A stretch of DNA of 64,000 nucleotides from Caenorhabditis elegans (lineage: Eukaryota > Nematoda > Chromadorea > Rhabditida > Rhabditidae), in assembly GCF_000002985.6 (NCBI RefSeq), contig NC_003280.10, forward strand, positions 13,326,501 to 13,390,500, read 5' to 3'. The translations under genes and the position numbers were made by a program. Positions 32,431 through 43,106 of this stretch are shown here, piece by piece. The notes beneath the pieces were generated by a model. That model ran no database searches. It saw only the letters and a program-made list of their open reading frames with translations, and had not been told where the DNA came from. Position 1 is the first letter of the stretch. Every line of letters begins with the position of its first letter.

Positions 32431-33765
32431 TCGCTTTTTTTTTTTTTTTTTACTCGCAAAAAAGCTTTTTTGCGAGTAATTTCGAAATTATTTGGGATTC
32501 GTGAGAATATCCCCAATTTCAACTAGCCACACGTGGTGTTTTTGATTGGAAAAACAAGGATATATATATATATATTGTAGCTGAACACAAATTTTCCGGG
32601 AAAACGCCACAGTCAATAAGCATAAACTATTAGGTATAGACGAGAAGCCAAACGATTTCTGATTTTTATTCAATAGAACTGTCTGTAATAATGAGAAGAG
32701 CCAAGTTATCAAAAAGTTAGAAATTAAGAAAATATGGGGAGTTTTTTTTAAATCTTGAACATATTTTTGAACATAAAAATATGAATTTCAAGAATGTTTT
32801 ACTTTTTGGAATTTTCCGACAAAAATTTGGGAATCTCGCCAAAATGGGGGCTTTTAAATTCTGATTTACTACGTCAAAATTAAAAAAAAAATCAAAGTAC
32901 CGCCAAAAAATTTGTTTCCAAGAAATCAATAGCCCGCCAAATTTTTTTTATTTTTCTGATAAAAATCGAATTTACTGCCAGAATTCTTCTCAGAAAATTT
33001 GAGTTCCCGGCAAAATTGTGTCCAAAAAATTTCAATTCCCTCCAAAATTTGTTTAAAAAGAAATTTGAATTGCCGCCAAAATTTCTCTTTAAAAGTATGA
33101 TTTCCCGCGCCAAATTTTTCTCAGAAAATCTGAATTTCCGCCAAAAATGTTTTAATAAGAAATTGAATTTCCCGGTAAATTTTAATTGCCGTCAAACATT
33201 AAAAAATTCTGAAAAACATTTGTGTTCCCGCTAAAATGATTTCTTAAAAATTCGAGTTATATTTCGAAGAATTTTTCAAAGAATTTATTAATTTTTTCGG
33301 AAAATTAATCAGACAAATTCTGAAAATTTCTGGCATGAAAGATTTCTCGGCAATATTATTTAAAAAGGTTTAAAAAAAAGGAAAACAAAATTAAAATGGA
33401 AAAAATAGAATTACTCCGTGCAAAAACTAAGCTCACTTTTACGTCAAAATCCGATAAACTGGGAGACTATTAACACATCATAAACACCCCAGACAACTGG
33501 CACACCTAAAGAAAATCATAAAATGTTTTAAGTAAGTCAAAGTTTATAGTAAGATAAGTGTACGGGCTCTCGGAGCTTCCGCCTGACTTACTATTAAATT
33601 CATAACGTGTGTTCATGTTATAAACAGAATAGTTGTCTACGAGAATTCTCCAACTATTCCGAGAAAATGCATAACCGCTTTGCAATGCCTAACAAATGAA
33701 AAGCGCTGGTAAGTTCTCGAAAACATCGAATTTTGGTGTTCTGACTTTTGTCGTTTTGGCATAGG
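32431..33765. other. Intergenic; degenerate short repeats then a unique island
   Basis: 32440-32720 contains a short (AT)n at 32560-32575. 32890-33240 holds loosely repeated CGCCAAAATTTGAATTTCC-type words. 33460-33720 is non-repetitive, less AT-rich DNA with no long frame. No gene called. Confidence 0.4.
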
Positions 33766-33769
33766 AAAT

Positions 33770-34190
33770 GTTCGGCCACCAATAAAAAGTTAGGCTACCA
33801 ATGATAAAAGGTTAGGTCACCATATAAAGTTAGGCCACCAATAAAATATTAGGACAGCAATGAAAAGTTAGGCCAGCAATGAAAAAAATTAGGCCATGAA
33901 TTTTAAGTTAGGCCATCATAAAAAACTTGGCCACCAATTTTAAGTTAGACGACTAATGATAAAAAGTTAGGCCACCAATGAAAAAGTTAAGCACCGATAA
34001 AAAATTAGGCCACCAATAAAGAAAGTTAGGCTATGAACTTTGAGTTAAGCCATCATAAAAAACTTGGCCACCAATTTTAAATTAGTTGACTAATGATAAA
34101 AAAGTTAGGTCACCATATAAAGTTAGGCCACCAATAAAATATTAGGACAGCAATGAAAAGTTAGGCCACCTGAAAAACCTCGGCCGTCTG
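33770..34190. repeat. AGTTAGGCCACCAATAAAA minisatellite, block 1
   Basis: Units of about 18-22 bp built on AGTTAGGCCACCAAT; the set ACCATATAAAGTTAGGCCAC...ATTAGGACAGCAATGAAAAG occurs twice (33810 and 34112). Confidence 0.8.
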
Positions 34191-34429
34191 ACAGGTAAGA
34201 AAACTGGCATTTTTTTTCAATCAGAAAAATTTTACTTTTATAGCGCCCAAACTGAAGAATCTTTGATGATTCAAACTAGATCCCAAAAATTTTTTCATTA
34301 AAATTTTTAGTGACGAAGATCAAATAGAAAATTGTCTGAAAAGTGAGGAAAGGTTTTTGGTTTTTTTTTTTCCGAAAATGTTTTTGATCATTGCAATTAC
34401 TTCCTGGTTAGGCCATTGATTAAAAAAAA

Positions 34430-34960
34430 AGTTGGGCCTTAAATAATAAAAGTCAGGCCAGAAATGCAAAAAGTTCGGCCATCAATCAAAAACTCTAGAC
34501 TGGAATTTAAATATTAGGCCACTAAAAAAGTTAGGCCACTAAAAAAAGTTAGACCACCAAAAAAATCCGACCACAAATAATGAAAGTTAGGCCAGAAATA
34601 CAAGAAGTTAGGCCACTAATGAAAAATGTTAGACCACCAAAAAAATCCGACCACAAATAATGAAAGTTAGGCCACCAATTAAAAAAGTTAGGCCAGAAAT
34701 GCAAAAAGTTGGCCATTAAAATAAAAGTTAGGCCATCAATCAAAAACTCTAGACTAGAATTAAAATATTAGGCCACTAAAAAAAGTTATCCCACCAAAAA
34801 AATCCGACCACAAATAATGAAAGTTAGGCCAGAAATACAAGAAGTTAGGCCACTAATGAAAAATGTTAGACCACCAAAAAAATCCGACCACAAATTATGA
34901 AAGTTAGGCAATTGATAAAAGAAAGTTAGGCCACCGATAAAAAAATAGGCCAAAACTATA
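34430..34960. repeat. AGTTAGGCC minisatellite, block 2, with a 250-bp duplication
   Basis: As in block 1, plus a longer duplicated set: AAAAACTCTAGACTGGAATT...GTTAGACCACCAAAAAAATC...TACAAGAAGTTAGGCCACTA at 34485-34640 and again at 34740-34885. Confidence 0.8.
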
Positions 34961-35835
34961 AGTTTCTCCAAAATTTTTCAGAAAATAATTTCCAGGAAGA
35001 AACACATATTCAACTAGCCTATCAGAAATTCATGTATGGTTATAAAACCTTATGATCAGGAAAAAAATATTAATAAAAACAAAGAGATGTGGAGACGAAC
35101 AATGAATTTTTGATTTTTTTTTCGCTGGGAAATTTGAAAATTACATTCTAAGAAATAAAATTGAATTTTAAGCTTTTTTGAAACCATAGAGTAAAATGGA
35201 ACGTTGTTGAATGACGACATTGTGATGTGAGCGAGATAAATAAAAAATATATAAATATAGTTTAAAAAATAATTTTTTGAAAATTAAAAAAAAAGAGCCG
35301 GAAATTCAAATATTTAATTTTTGGCGATAATTCAAATTTGGTGGAATTTTAAAATTTAGCCTTAAAAAATTAGCGTAACATTTACTTTTAAGCTTCCGCA
35401 AATTTTTATATGTTTCAGTAAAATTGCCATTATTATAAATTCCTAGAAACGTGATTTGTGAGTGGAAAATCATAATTTAATTGAGTAAAAACACCTGGGT
35501 TCCAAACTTTTCAGTCTTCTAAAAGTCATGAAAAAATTAATAAATACTACTGAACACAATGAGCACAATTTTAATTAAAAAGTTCAAAAAGAATACAATT
35601 TTAGATTTTTTTTAAAATTAAACAATTTATGTGTGTTTTTCAAAAATTATATCTTGGTCCAAATGATCTTTCCGTGAGATTTTTTAAAATAAATTCCTGC
35701 ACAATTCATTCTACTATGTACTTCTCATATATTGCGTCACTAATTCGGATTAAAAAGTTCATCGCCAAGAGGTCTTGTTCCGCATGTTTGAGCATGATTT
35801 CAGGTCAAACACACTTGGGACTGAAATAATAAAGT
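34961..35835. other. Intergenic, no gene seen
   Basis: AT-rich. A 66-codon frame at 35629-35829 has no recognisable domain and no convincing splice context, so it is not called. Confidence 0.4.
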
Positions 35836-35837
35836 AG

Positions 35838-35985
35838 GGATAGGTAGGTAGGTAGGTAGGAATGTAGGCAGGTAGGCAGGTAGACATGTGAAAGGAATAT
35901 AGGCAAGTAGGCAGATGGTTATCTTATACCGGCAGGCATGTGGTAGACATATAGGCAGGTAGGCACAAGGGCAGGTAGGCGTGGC
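35838..35985. repeat. GTAGGTAGGCAGG tract
   Basis: Irregular TAGG/CAGG tetramers (TAGGTAGGTAGGTAGG, GTAGGCAGGTAGGCAGG). Similar tracts lie at 36335-36505 and, complementary, at 41170-41295 and 25205-25265. Confidence 0.85.
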
Positions 35986-35989
35986 AAAA

Positions 35990-36330
35990 TTTCACAATAT
36001 TTGTATTCTTGAATTTTTTTAAACTTGAAGCTAATAATTTTTTCAAGTTTTTCCCGGGCAAATGGCTCTTGAGAGTAATTTTCCAAATCTCGACACTATT
36101 TTTGGTTCAGCATTTTTTGAGCCATTTTCTTTAAAAGTTTACGAAAAAAGTTTTTTTCAAAAATATAATGTTCGGAACAAAAGGCAAAAATTGCGCTCTG
36201 TAAATTTTTGAGCTCAATTTTGGGGATTTTTGGAAAATAATTCTTCAAAAAATTTAAAATTTAACCCTAAGAAATGTTTTTCCTATTTTTCTTTAGACCG
36301 GAAAGTTCGATATTTCTGTAAATTCAAAAA
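35990..36330. other. Intergenic, no gene seen
   Basis: AT-rich sequence without repeats of note. Confidence 0.4.
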
Positions 36331-36334
36331 CACT

Positions 36335-36505
36335 TGTTGTAGGCAGATAAGGTAGGCAGGCAAACGGTAGGCACTTAGGTAGTCTTGAGGTAGGCATGCT
36401 GTAGGCGCGTAGGCAGGCAGGCGCCTAGTCAAGCATGGATACGGAAGCACGTATATTATCGGGATGATGTAGGCCAGTAGGTAGGCATGAGATAGGCCCA
36501 CGCAA
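36335..36505. repeat. GTAGGCAGGCA tract
   Basis: Second irregular TAGGCAGG tract; a frame through it on the minus strand (36283-36555) is a repeat translation. Confidence 0.8.
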
Positions 36506-36509
36506 TTCA

Positions 36510-37115
36510 AAAAAAAATTAGAAATTGACCTGATTTGAGGGGGTTCAAGAAGCACTTTAGTGTCCTATAAATGTCCATTTTCTATTTTTCTTTTTTTCCT
36601 AACAGAGCTCAAACATCTTGAGCACAAATTTCCTACCTGTTGTGACAAGAGAAAATGTCGGAAAATCGGAAATTGATGGTTATTGACATGACATATGGAA
36701 ATGATGTAAACTGATGTAAAATGAGAGAAATTATTGGGGTTTTTGACGTTTTAATGCACACTTTTGAATGATGCACCATGTTTTAGTAGTTTTTGAAACT
36801 TGCCAAAAATTCAAGAAAATGACACAAATAAATTTTAGACAGCCCTTAAAAATATCAGGAAATTTTTAAAAAGTTTTTAAATTTTCCAGAACTTCCAAAA
36901 ATTCCCGTGCACTGCTGAAAATATTTTCAAAAATTTTTTTTTCGAAATTTCAAATAAAAATTCACTCTTAGGAATAATTTTAGAATTTTAGAGACTCAAA
37001 AATTTTTTTTAAAGGTTTTTGAATCCGTCAAATGCTGCAACACTTTCTAAAAAATTGTGGAACTTTTGTAATTAAAATTTTTTTAAAAGAATTTTGCCTG
37101 ATTTTTTAAAAAACT
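36510..37115. other. Intergenic, no gene seen
   Basis: AT-rich. One isolated GATGCACCATG word of the 185-bp family occurs at about 36771. Confidence 0.4.
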
Positions 37116-37117
37116 AG

Positions 37118-37193
37118 GTTTAGGCTTTTGCATAGGCTTAGGCTTACGCTTAGGCTTGGGCTTAGGCTTAGGCTTTTAGTACGGCTTAGGTGG
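37118..37193. repeat. Degenerate interstitial telomere-like tract, (TTAGGC)n, short
   Basis: AGGCTTAGGCTTACGCTTAG and GGCTTAGGCTTAGGC units with substitutions; same orientation as 27121-27256. Confidence 0.8.
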
Positions 37194-37199
37194 GGCTGG

Positions 37200-38039
37200 A
37201 AAAGGGGAGTAGAAAGAGAGAACATGAGAAACTCCCAGAAATTCCTAAAAATCCAGAAAAAAAGACAAAAACAACAAAAAAATTATTCTATTCAAGATTT
37301 TCGAGAATCTAGAAAGTTCAGAGAAATTATTTGAACATTTTTGAAATTTTCTGATACTTTCAGAAAATTCAGAAAAAAATCGTGACAATTTTTGAAATTT
37401 CAAAAGAAGATTTAATTTATTCCAGTTTTGAAAAATTTTCCAATTTTTTGAAAATATTTCTAAAAACATTTTGCTAAAAATTCTGCTTTTTTTTTTAAAT
37501 TTTTTGACGGGAGATCAAAATGTAATTTTGTCAGAAAAAATTATGTCATGAAATTTAAATCTTGGTTTTTTTTTAAACAAAACATTTTTTTAATTTTACA
37601 AATTAAGATTTGGCGGGAATTTTAAAATTTATTTTAGTCAAGCTACTACTTTTGGCTGGAAAACCAAAACATTTTTCCTAGAAGAAATTGCAGTACTAAA
37701 AGCTAGGTCACTGGCTAGTCTAAAAAAGCTTAGTGAAACTGGAAAAGAACATTGGAAGCTCAACTAATTAGATTGAAATCACAAACGATGCTGTGCCAGG
37801 AGAAGGAGGAGCTCGTGGTTTTTCTAGGAATTGAGCACCATGGAGAAATGTACATTTTTAAATCATTTACCCTTCGAAAAGAATAGGTACAAACCAATTG
37901 GTTAATGGTCAATGTGGAATTAAGTGGAATGACGGCATCAATTTTTTTTTGATCTACGAACTGCGAACAGAAAAATCAGGGAAAATTAAACGATGGGTCT
38001 TACCACGAAGGGTCTCAGAACATTAATGTTTTAAATTTT
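37200..38039. other. Intergenic, no gene seen
   Basis: AT-rich up to about 37660; 37690-37960 is less AT-rich and not repeated in this window (CACAAACGATGCTGTGCCAG...AGCACCATGGAGAAATG). No supported exon. Confidence 0.4.
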
Positions 38040-38460
38040 TTTTTACGGTTCAAAAAATGTAGAAAAAAAAACAGAAAAAGAGAAAAAAAAAGAAAAATAT
38101 ACAAGAAAATATTTTTTCATTTTTTTTTCTTAATTTCTTTCATTTATTTTTCATTTTTTGGATTTAAAAAATGTAAATAAGTGTGATAGAAAAAAAACAG
38201 AAAAAGAGAAAAAAAAAAGAAAAATATACAAGAAAATATTTTTTCATTTTTTTTTCTTAATTTCTTTCATTTTTTTTCTTTCATTTATTTTTCATATTTT
38301 GGATTTAAAAAATGTAAATAAGTGTGTTAGAAAAAAAACAGAAAAAAAGAAAAAAAAAGAAAAATATACAAGAAAATATTTTTTCATTTTTTTTCATTTT
38401 TTTCATTCATTTATTTTTTTTTTAATTTTTTGGATTTAAAAAATGTAAAAAAAGTGTGAT
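38040..38460. repeat. Three-copy tandem repeat, about 130-bp unit
   Basis: GATTTAAAAAATGTAAATAAG, AGAAAAATATACAAGAAAAT and TTTTTTCATTTTTTTT recur in order three times. The Lys/Phe-rich open frame through it is not a gene. Confidence 0.85.
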
Positions 38461-39395
38461 ATTTTAAAATTTCAAAACAAAATTTTCCAAAACTCAAAAA
38501 ATAATATATACTCTAACTCTAAAATGCAATAAATTTTGAGATGAGAGTTCGAAAATCCTAGATTTTATTGAACAACTCTGTTCGGTGAACCGATCACCTC
38601 GCCGCAGTAGATCAAATTATTAATAAACTTCGTTTTTTTTCGTACATCAATTTTTCAGGGTTTTCAAAACGCCAGAAGTTCAGAAAATAATGAGTTCAAA
38701 GCACATAGGTTAGGAGGGTTTTCTGAACATTTGGAAAAAATTTTTTTTGTTGATAATATTGCTAGCTAGGCTCCGCACAAAAAAAATGGGCGTGTGGCAA
38801 TTTGAAGTTTGGGTCATAATTTTGTTCGTAAAACTCAAATTTCAATTTTTAGACAAAATTTTTGAAAATGAAATAAAAATTTTAATTGTTTTTATCCGCC
38901 GGGGTGTAAAGTAGGCGTGCCTAGTTAGGCTCCGCCCACAAAATGGCTCTTGCTCTGTTGAATATTAGAATTTCCTTCCGAAATTGTTCGAAAAATTTGA
39001 ACTTCAAGTTTTAAACAAAATTTTTGAAAATGAGGGGGTGGGCTTCCAAGCTAAAAGCTTGTTATGCCCCGACCAAAAAGTGGGCGTGGCTCCGTATTCT
39101 TTGCCCATTAGGAGACAATTTAAATTTCGCGCCAAAATTTAAAATTTTTTGATATATAGAAAGTTAAATACTCAAATTTGCATTTAAAATTTTTTAATTT
39201 TGAAATTAATGAGTTTTCCACCACGGTGGATCTTGAACAAAAAATTATTCAGGATATTTAGGCTCCGCCTACAAAATGGACGTTCTCGCAGAAAAATGCA
39301 ATATTTTTAGGCCAAAAAAATTTTTAGTCTCAAAAACTTGTGGGCCTAACAATTTTTTGATCTAGTGAGCTACTTGAGGTAAAAGTAAATAAAAA
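38461..39395. repeat. Diverged repeats around GGCTCCGCCCACAAAATGG
   Basis: GGCTCCGC(A/C/T)CACAAAA occurs at about 38770, 38930 and 39250, with AGTGGGCGTGGCTCCG at 39080, each followed by AAATTTGAA..TTTTTGAAAATGA phrases. The remainder is AT-rich and no gene is seen. Confidence 0.55.
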
Positions 39396-39785
39396 TATGC
39401 TCTCACCCACTCCAAGGCCCCCTCTCGTTACCAATTCTAAACGTTTTTTGGTATTCAAAAGGACCCTCTCTGCTCATTTTCGGTGCGAAAATTTCCTGAA
39501 GCTTAGGAGGGGTCCTCTGTTAATATTGAATATTTCATATGACAAATATAAAAAACGGAGGGAGAGAGAGAGAGAGAAACAAGGTAAGGGGACCCTTGAA
39601 GCACGGAAGACCCTATTCTGAGAAGAAGTTGTTACGTGAGAGAAAGAGAAAAGTGCTTGAAAAATGGGAAGAAGACAAGACGACACTAGTGGGGCAAAAT
39701 TGGTGAATGACGAAACTTATGGGGGGAATTTATGACATTTTGAGTTGCGGAGGCCAAAGATTCTGGAAGGTTCGGGTGGGTATTG
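39396..39785. other. Purine-rich unique stretch, no gene called
   Basis: Less AT-rich, with GAGAGAGAGAGAGAAACAAGG at 39560-39580. A 74-codon frame (39397-39621) has no recognisable domain. Confidence 0.35.
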
Positions 39786-39829
39786 ATAGTAGTGGACGCC
39801 AAAATGATTTTTTTTCATTTTTTGAATAA

Positions 39830-40680
39830 AAACTTATTAAAACCTTTTTTTTTTTCGTTTTTTTTTCATTTTTTCTCATTGTTTATCCTTTTGTTTAATT
39901 TTTTTGTTTTTTTTCTCGTTGTTTTGTTTTTTTTCATCCCAAAAATTAAGAAATTTGATTTCTTTTTTTTTCCTCGTTTTTTCATGTTTTTTTTTCATTT
40001 TTTCGTTTTTTTTTTCGTTTTCTTTTACATTTTATTTCATGTTTTATTTTTTTTTTAATCCGTTTTTAACATTTTTAAACTTTTTTTTAATAAAAAAAAC
40101 ATTTTTTTCATGTTATTTTTTTCCGTTATTTTTTTTTGTTTTTTCCGTTTTTAACATGTTTTTAAAAAAATTCTCAAATTAAAAAAAACTTTATTTTTTC
40201 TTTTTTTTAATTCTTAAGAATGATTCTTAAATTTTTTCCTTTTTTCATTTTCTTTTTTTCTTCTTTTTTTTCTCATTGTTTATCCTTTTGTTTAATTTTT
40301 TTGTTTTTTTTCTCGTTGTTTTGTTTTTTTTTTCATCCCAAAAATTAAGAAATTAGATTTCTTTTTTTTCCTCGTTTTTTCATGTTTTTTTTTCTTTTAC
40401 ATTTTATTTCATGTTTCATTTTTTTTTAATCCGTTTTTAACAATTTTAACTTTTTTTTTAAATAAAAAAAACCATTTTTTTTTCATGTTATTTTTTTCCG
40501 TTTTTTTTTCGTTTTAACATGTTTTTTAAAAAATTCTCAAATTAAAAAAATCATTATTTTTTCGTTTTTTTCTTTTTCTTTTTTTTCTTTTTTTTCCATT
40601 TATTTGCTTCATTTCGTTTTTAAACATTTTTTTTTTAATTTTTTAACTTCAAAGAAATTTTTTTTTTCATTTTTCAAAAT
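39830..40680. repeat. Poly-T-rich block with a direct duplication of about 400 bp
   Basis: CTCATTGTTTATCCTTTTG, CTCGTTGTTTTG, CATCCCAAAAATTAAGAAAT and TTTCCTCGTTTTTTCATG occur in order at 39875-39990 and again at 40272-40385. Phe-rich open frames across it are artefacts. Confidence 0.85.
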
Positions 40681-41165
40681 TTAGCACTTTTTCAGCACTA
40701 ATTCATATTTCAATGTATTATAACTTTTCTGAAAAACCTAGTTGGTGAATTTTCTGAAATTCTCTCAAAACATTGAAATTTTTTTTTTAAATCTCCTCAC
40801 AAGGAAAAAAAACAAAAGGAAAAATTGTAGTGAACTTCAACTGAGAACTCCAAAAAATTGTAAAGTTTTTCAAATTACAAAAAAAAACCAGACTCCAAAA
40901 AATGCCAAAAAAATGCCAAGTGAAGAGCACAGCTGAAAACAATGTGAGCATATGAAAAAGCTGAGGAGAAACCTAATATCTTGAATAACAAATACCCAAA
41001 AATAACAAGTTTCTCATTGGAAAGTTGGGCATGTTTTTGATATTATTCAATTAATTTAATGAGGTTACCAAGTGTTGAAAATACGTTATTTGCGTGGTGG
41101 GAAAGTGTAGCGGAACTTGAATTGAGCACTAGATTTATTTCCGTTTTGTCAGAAAAATGTAAATG
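40681..41165. other. Intergenic, no gene seen
   Basis: Not obviously repetitive, AT-rich, no supported exon. Confidence 0.4.
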
Positions 41166-41169
41166 TTTT

Positions 41170-41295
41170 TGCTTACCTGCCCCCTACCTATCTGCCTGCC
41201 TACCTACCTACCTACCTACCCACCTACCTACCTACCTACCTACATACCTACCTGCCTGCCTGCCTACCTGCCTACCTACATACCTACCTATTTAC
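41170..41295. repeat. CCTACCTA / CCTGCCTG tract
   Basis: About 125 bp of CCTACCTACCTACCTA with CCTGCCTGCCTG inserts; complementary to the tracts at 35838 and 36335. Confidence 0.9.
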
Positions 41296-41937
41296 GTGCT
41301 TTCGTGTTGTTTTTCCTCAAAACATAGTTTTTTCATCCGTTTCTCGGTATTGTTTCTGTAGCAAACACAATCTGGAATATTATTATTTTGGAGCTGAAAA
41401 TATACAAATATTTTCAGCCTTAAAAACCTTATCACCTAGTGGTTTTTGATCAGCTTACGATTTAAAATAGCCCGGAAACGAGGTGGTGGGGGTGGAAACG
41501 GAAATTAAATATTGTTGGTTATGAAATTTGAATTGAGCAAAAAGGAAACGTTGATGATTCGTATGTATTTTATTTTAAAATTTTAGAATTAGGGAGGTTT
41601 CCAGAAAATTAAATTGGCGATATATAAGTTGTCCAATTTTAATATCTTGTTATTATACAAATTGTTGTATTTTTACCATTTCAGTGGCAATTCTGATAGC
41701 TTTTTCTCTAAGTTGACTGTTTTTGGACCATGTATTTTGAACATATCAGAATGATGAAATATCGATCTCAAATGCTCGGAGAGAATAAGAATGACTGGCA
41801 ACACTGGTACCGACTGAACACATTGAACACCAGGGACGTACAAACTGTTTTTAAAAATCAGAATTTATTAAACCATTTAAGAGAATGCAATACATGAAAA
41901 ATAATTAACAGATTGAAAACAAAAGTAAACATTAATA
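41296..41937. other. Intergenic; likely 3' region of the FBA_2 remnant at its right end
   Basis: No gene seen. TTTATT (minus-strand AATAAA) at about 41865-41870 lies some 70 nt beyond the stop of the FBA_2 remnant and could be its old poly(A) signal. Confidence 0.4.
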
Positions 41938-42770
41938 TTAGTTGATATAAGTAGGAAGTGTTGAACGAACTGCAACGTATCCCGCCATCATTCTTTCAAA
42001 TAAACTGAATTCAACCATTCGTGTGGTTCCATGAATGTTTTGAATTATAAAAGCTGGTTCACCATTTTCTAATACAATTTTCTCAGATAAATCTTTCATG
42101 ATTGAGGATGGGTTCGAGTGCGGCGATTGACTTTCAAACTTATAGACCAGGAAGTTTAACCCTGGATTCCATCCATTTTTCCAGTGTTTGATTATTAAAG
42201 TCAAATCTTTTTCAGACAAAATTGTTTTCCCGCATTTAAGTGAAGGGTTATCCATTACTAGCAAATCATTTAGTGTTACAGGAATGTATACAAAAAGACG
42301 AAGAACGCTTTGAAGTCCAACTAAATTTTGTCTTGTTACATTTGTTTCGTCCTCAGACCACAATGATACATTCTCCACGTGAGGCAGTTTCTCAAGTAAT
42401 TCATTGATCCTAGTTGCTCCGTCAATTGTTACCTCTTCAACTTTCAATCCATCAAAGTTTGTTTGCGTGAACTTTAGAAAGTGAGTTGCAATGTAACGGC
42501 AATATCAACCATATGAACTGTTGATATTTTCAGCAACTGCATCAAATGATCTATCAATCCTCGCGTGCCAAATATTTTTGATATTTTCCATTCACATGTT
42601 GGAACTCTTCGACTACCGTCAAACGTTCCGAATTCGAGATGAAATGTGCCATCGTCCATAATGTGGCATGAAATCGAATGACGATATCGCCGTCTATACA
42701 AGAATTCAACAGTAGCTGTGCGGGAAAACTCGATTGAAAATTGACCTCTCCATGGACCCCTCTCTATAGA
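41938..42770 (-). pseudogene. Remnant of an F-box-associated (FBA_2 / fbxb-type) gene
   Basis: The C-terminal part (stop at 41938, open up to about 42500) carries the FBA_2 pattern of the large nematode F-box family: LPHVENVSLW, TLNDLLVMDNPSL, LSEKDLTLIIKHWKNGWNP and LNFLVYKFES. The N-terminal part (about 42474-42770) is in another frame (SISCHIMDDGTFHLEFGTF, PTCEWKISK, GLIDHLMQLLKIS) and is also family-like, but ends at a stop at 42474. The two frames overlap near 42475-42500, so a frameshift separates them; a 38-nt intron is formally possible but its acceptor is poor. There is no in-frame ATG and no F-box motif upstream, because a stop lies near 42770 and the divergent PUS10 promoter begins. 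I call it a truncated, frameshifted pseudogene; expression as a short protein cannot be excluded. Confidence 0.72.
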
Positions 42771-42774
42771 GACT

Positions 42775-43106
42775 AATTAATTAGTTGAACATTAATTATG
42801 ATTTTCGGAGAATTGCGAATTTATGAATTATATTTTTCCATATAAATATTTTCCAAATTGCAAAAAATGTTTCATTGTGGATCAATTTGAATTCGCAACT
42901 GAACGAAACAGTGTGGCAATTGAAGAGACGGCAGACATTTCTGTGCATACACCGTGACGCGCAAATGCACACATCTCGAATTTATTGTGTTTTCCTCTTT
43001 GTTCGAGTTTTTTTTTCTTTTTTCTCATTATAATCCTCAAAATGCTCGGTTTTTCTCGATTTTTTTTTGTTTTTTCAATAAATTTACTTAATTTTCAACA
43101 TTTCAG
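42775..43106 (+). promoter_or_regulatory. Upstream region of the PUS10 gene
   Basis: 330 bp between the FBA_2 remnant and the PUS10 start. 42900-42990 is less AT-rich (GAAGAGACGGCAGACATTTC, ACCGTGACGCGCAAATGC). An acceptor, CAACATTTCAG, directly abuts the ATG at 43107, which suggests trans-splicing. No specific factor site can be named. Confidence 0.45.

Noticed and set aside
41059..41361. 100-codon frame rich in LPTYLPTY
   Set aside because: It is a translation of the CCTACCTA tract.
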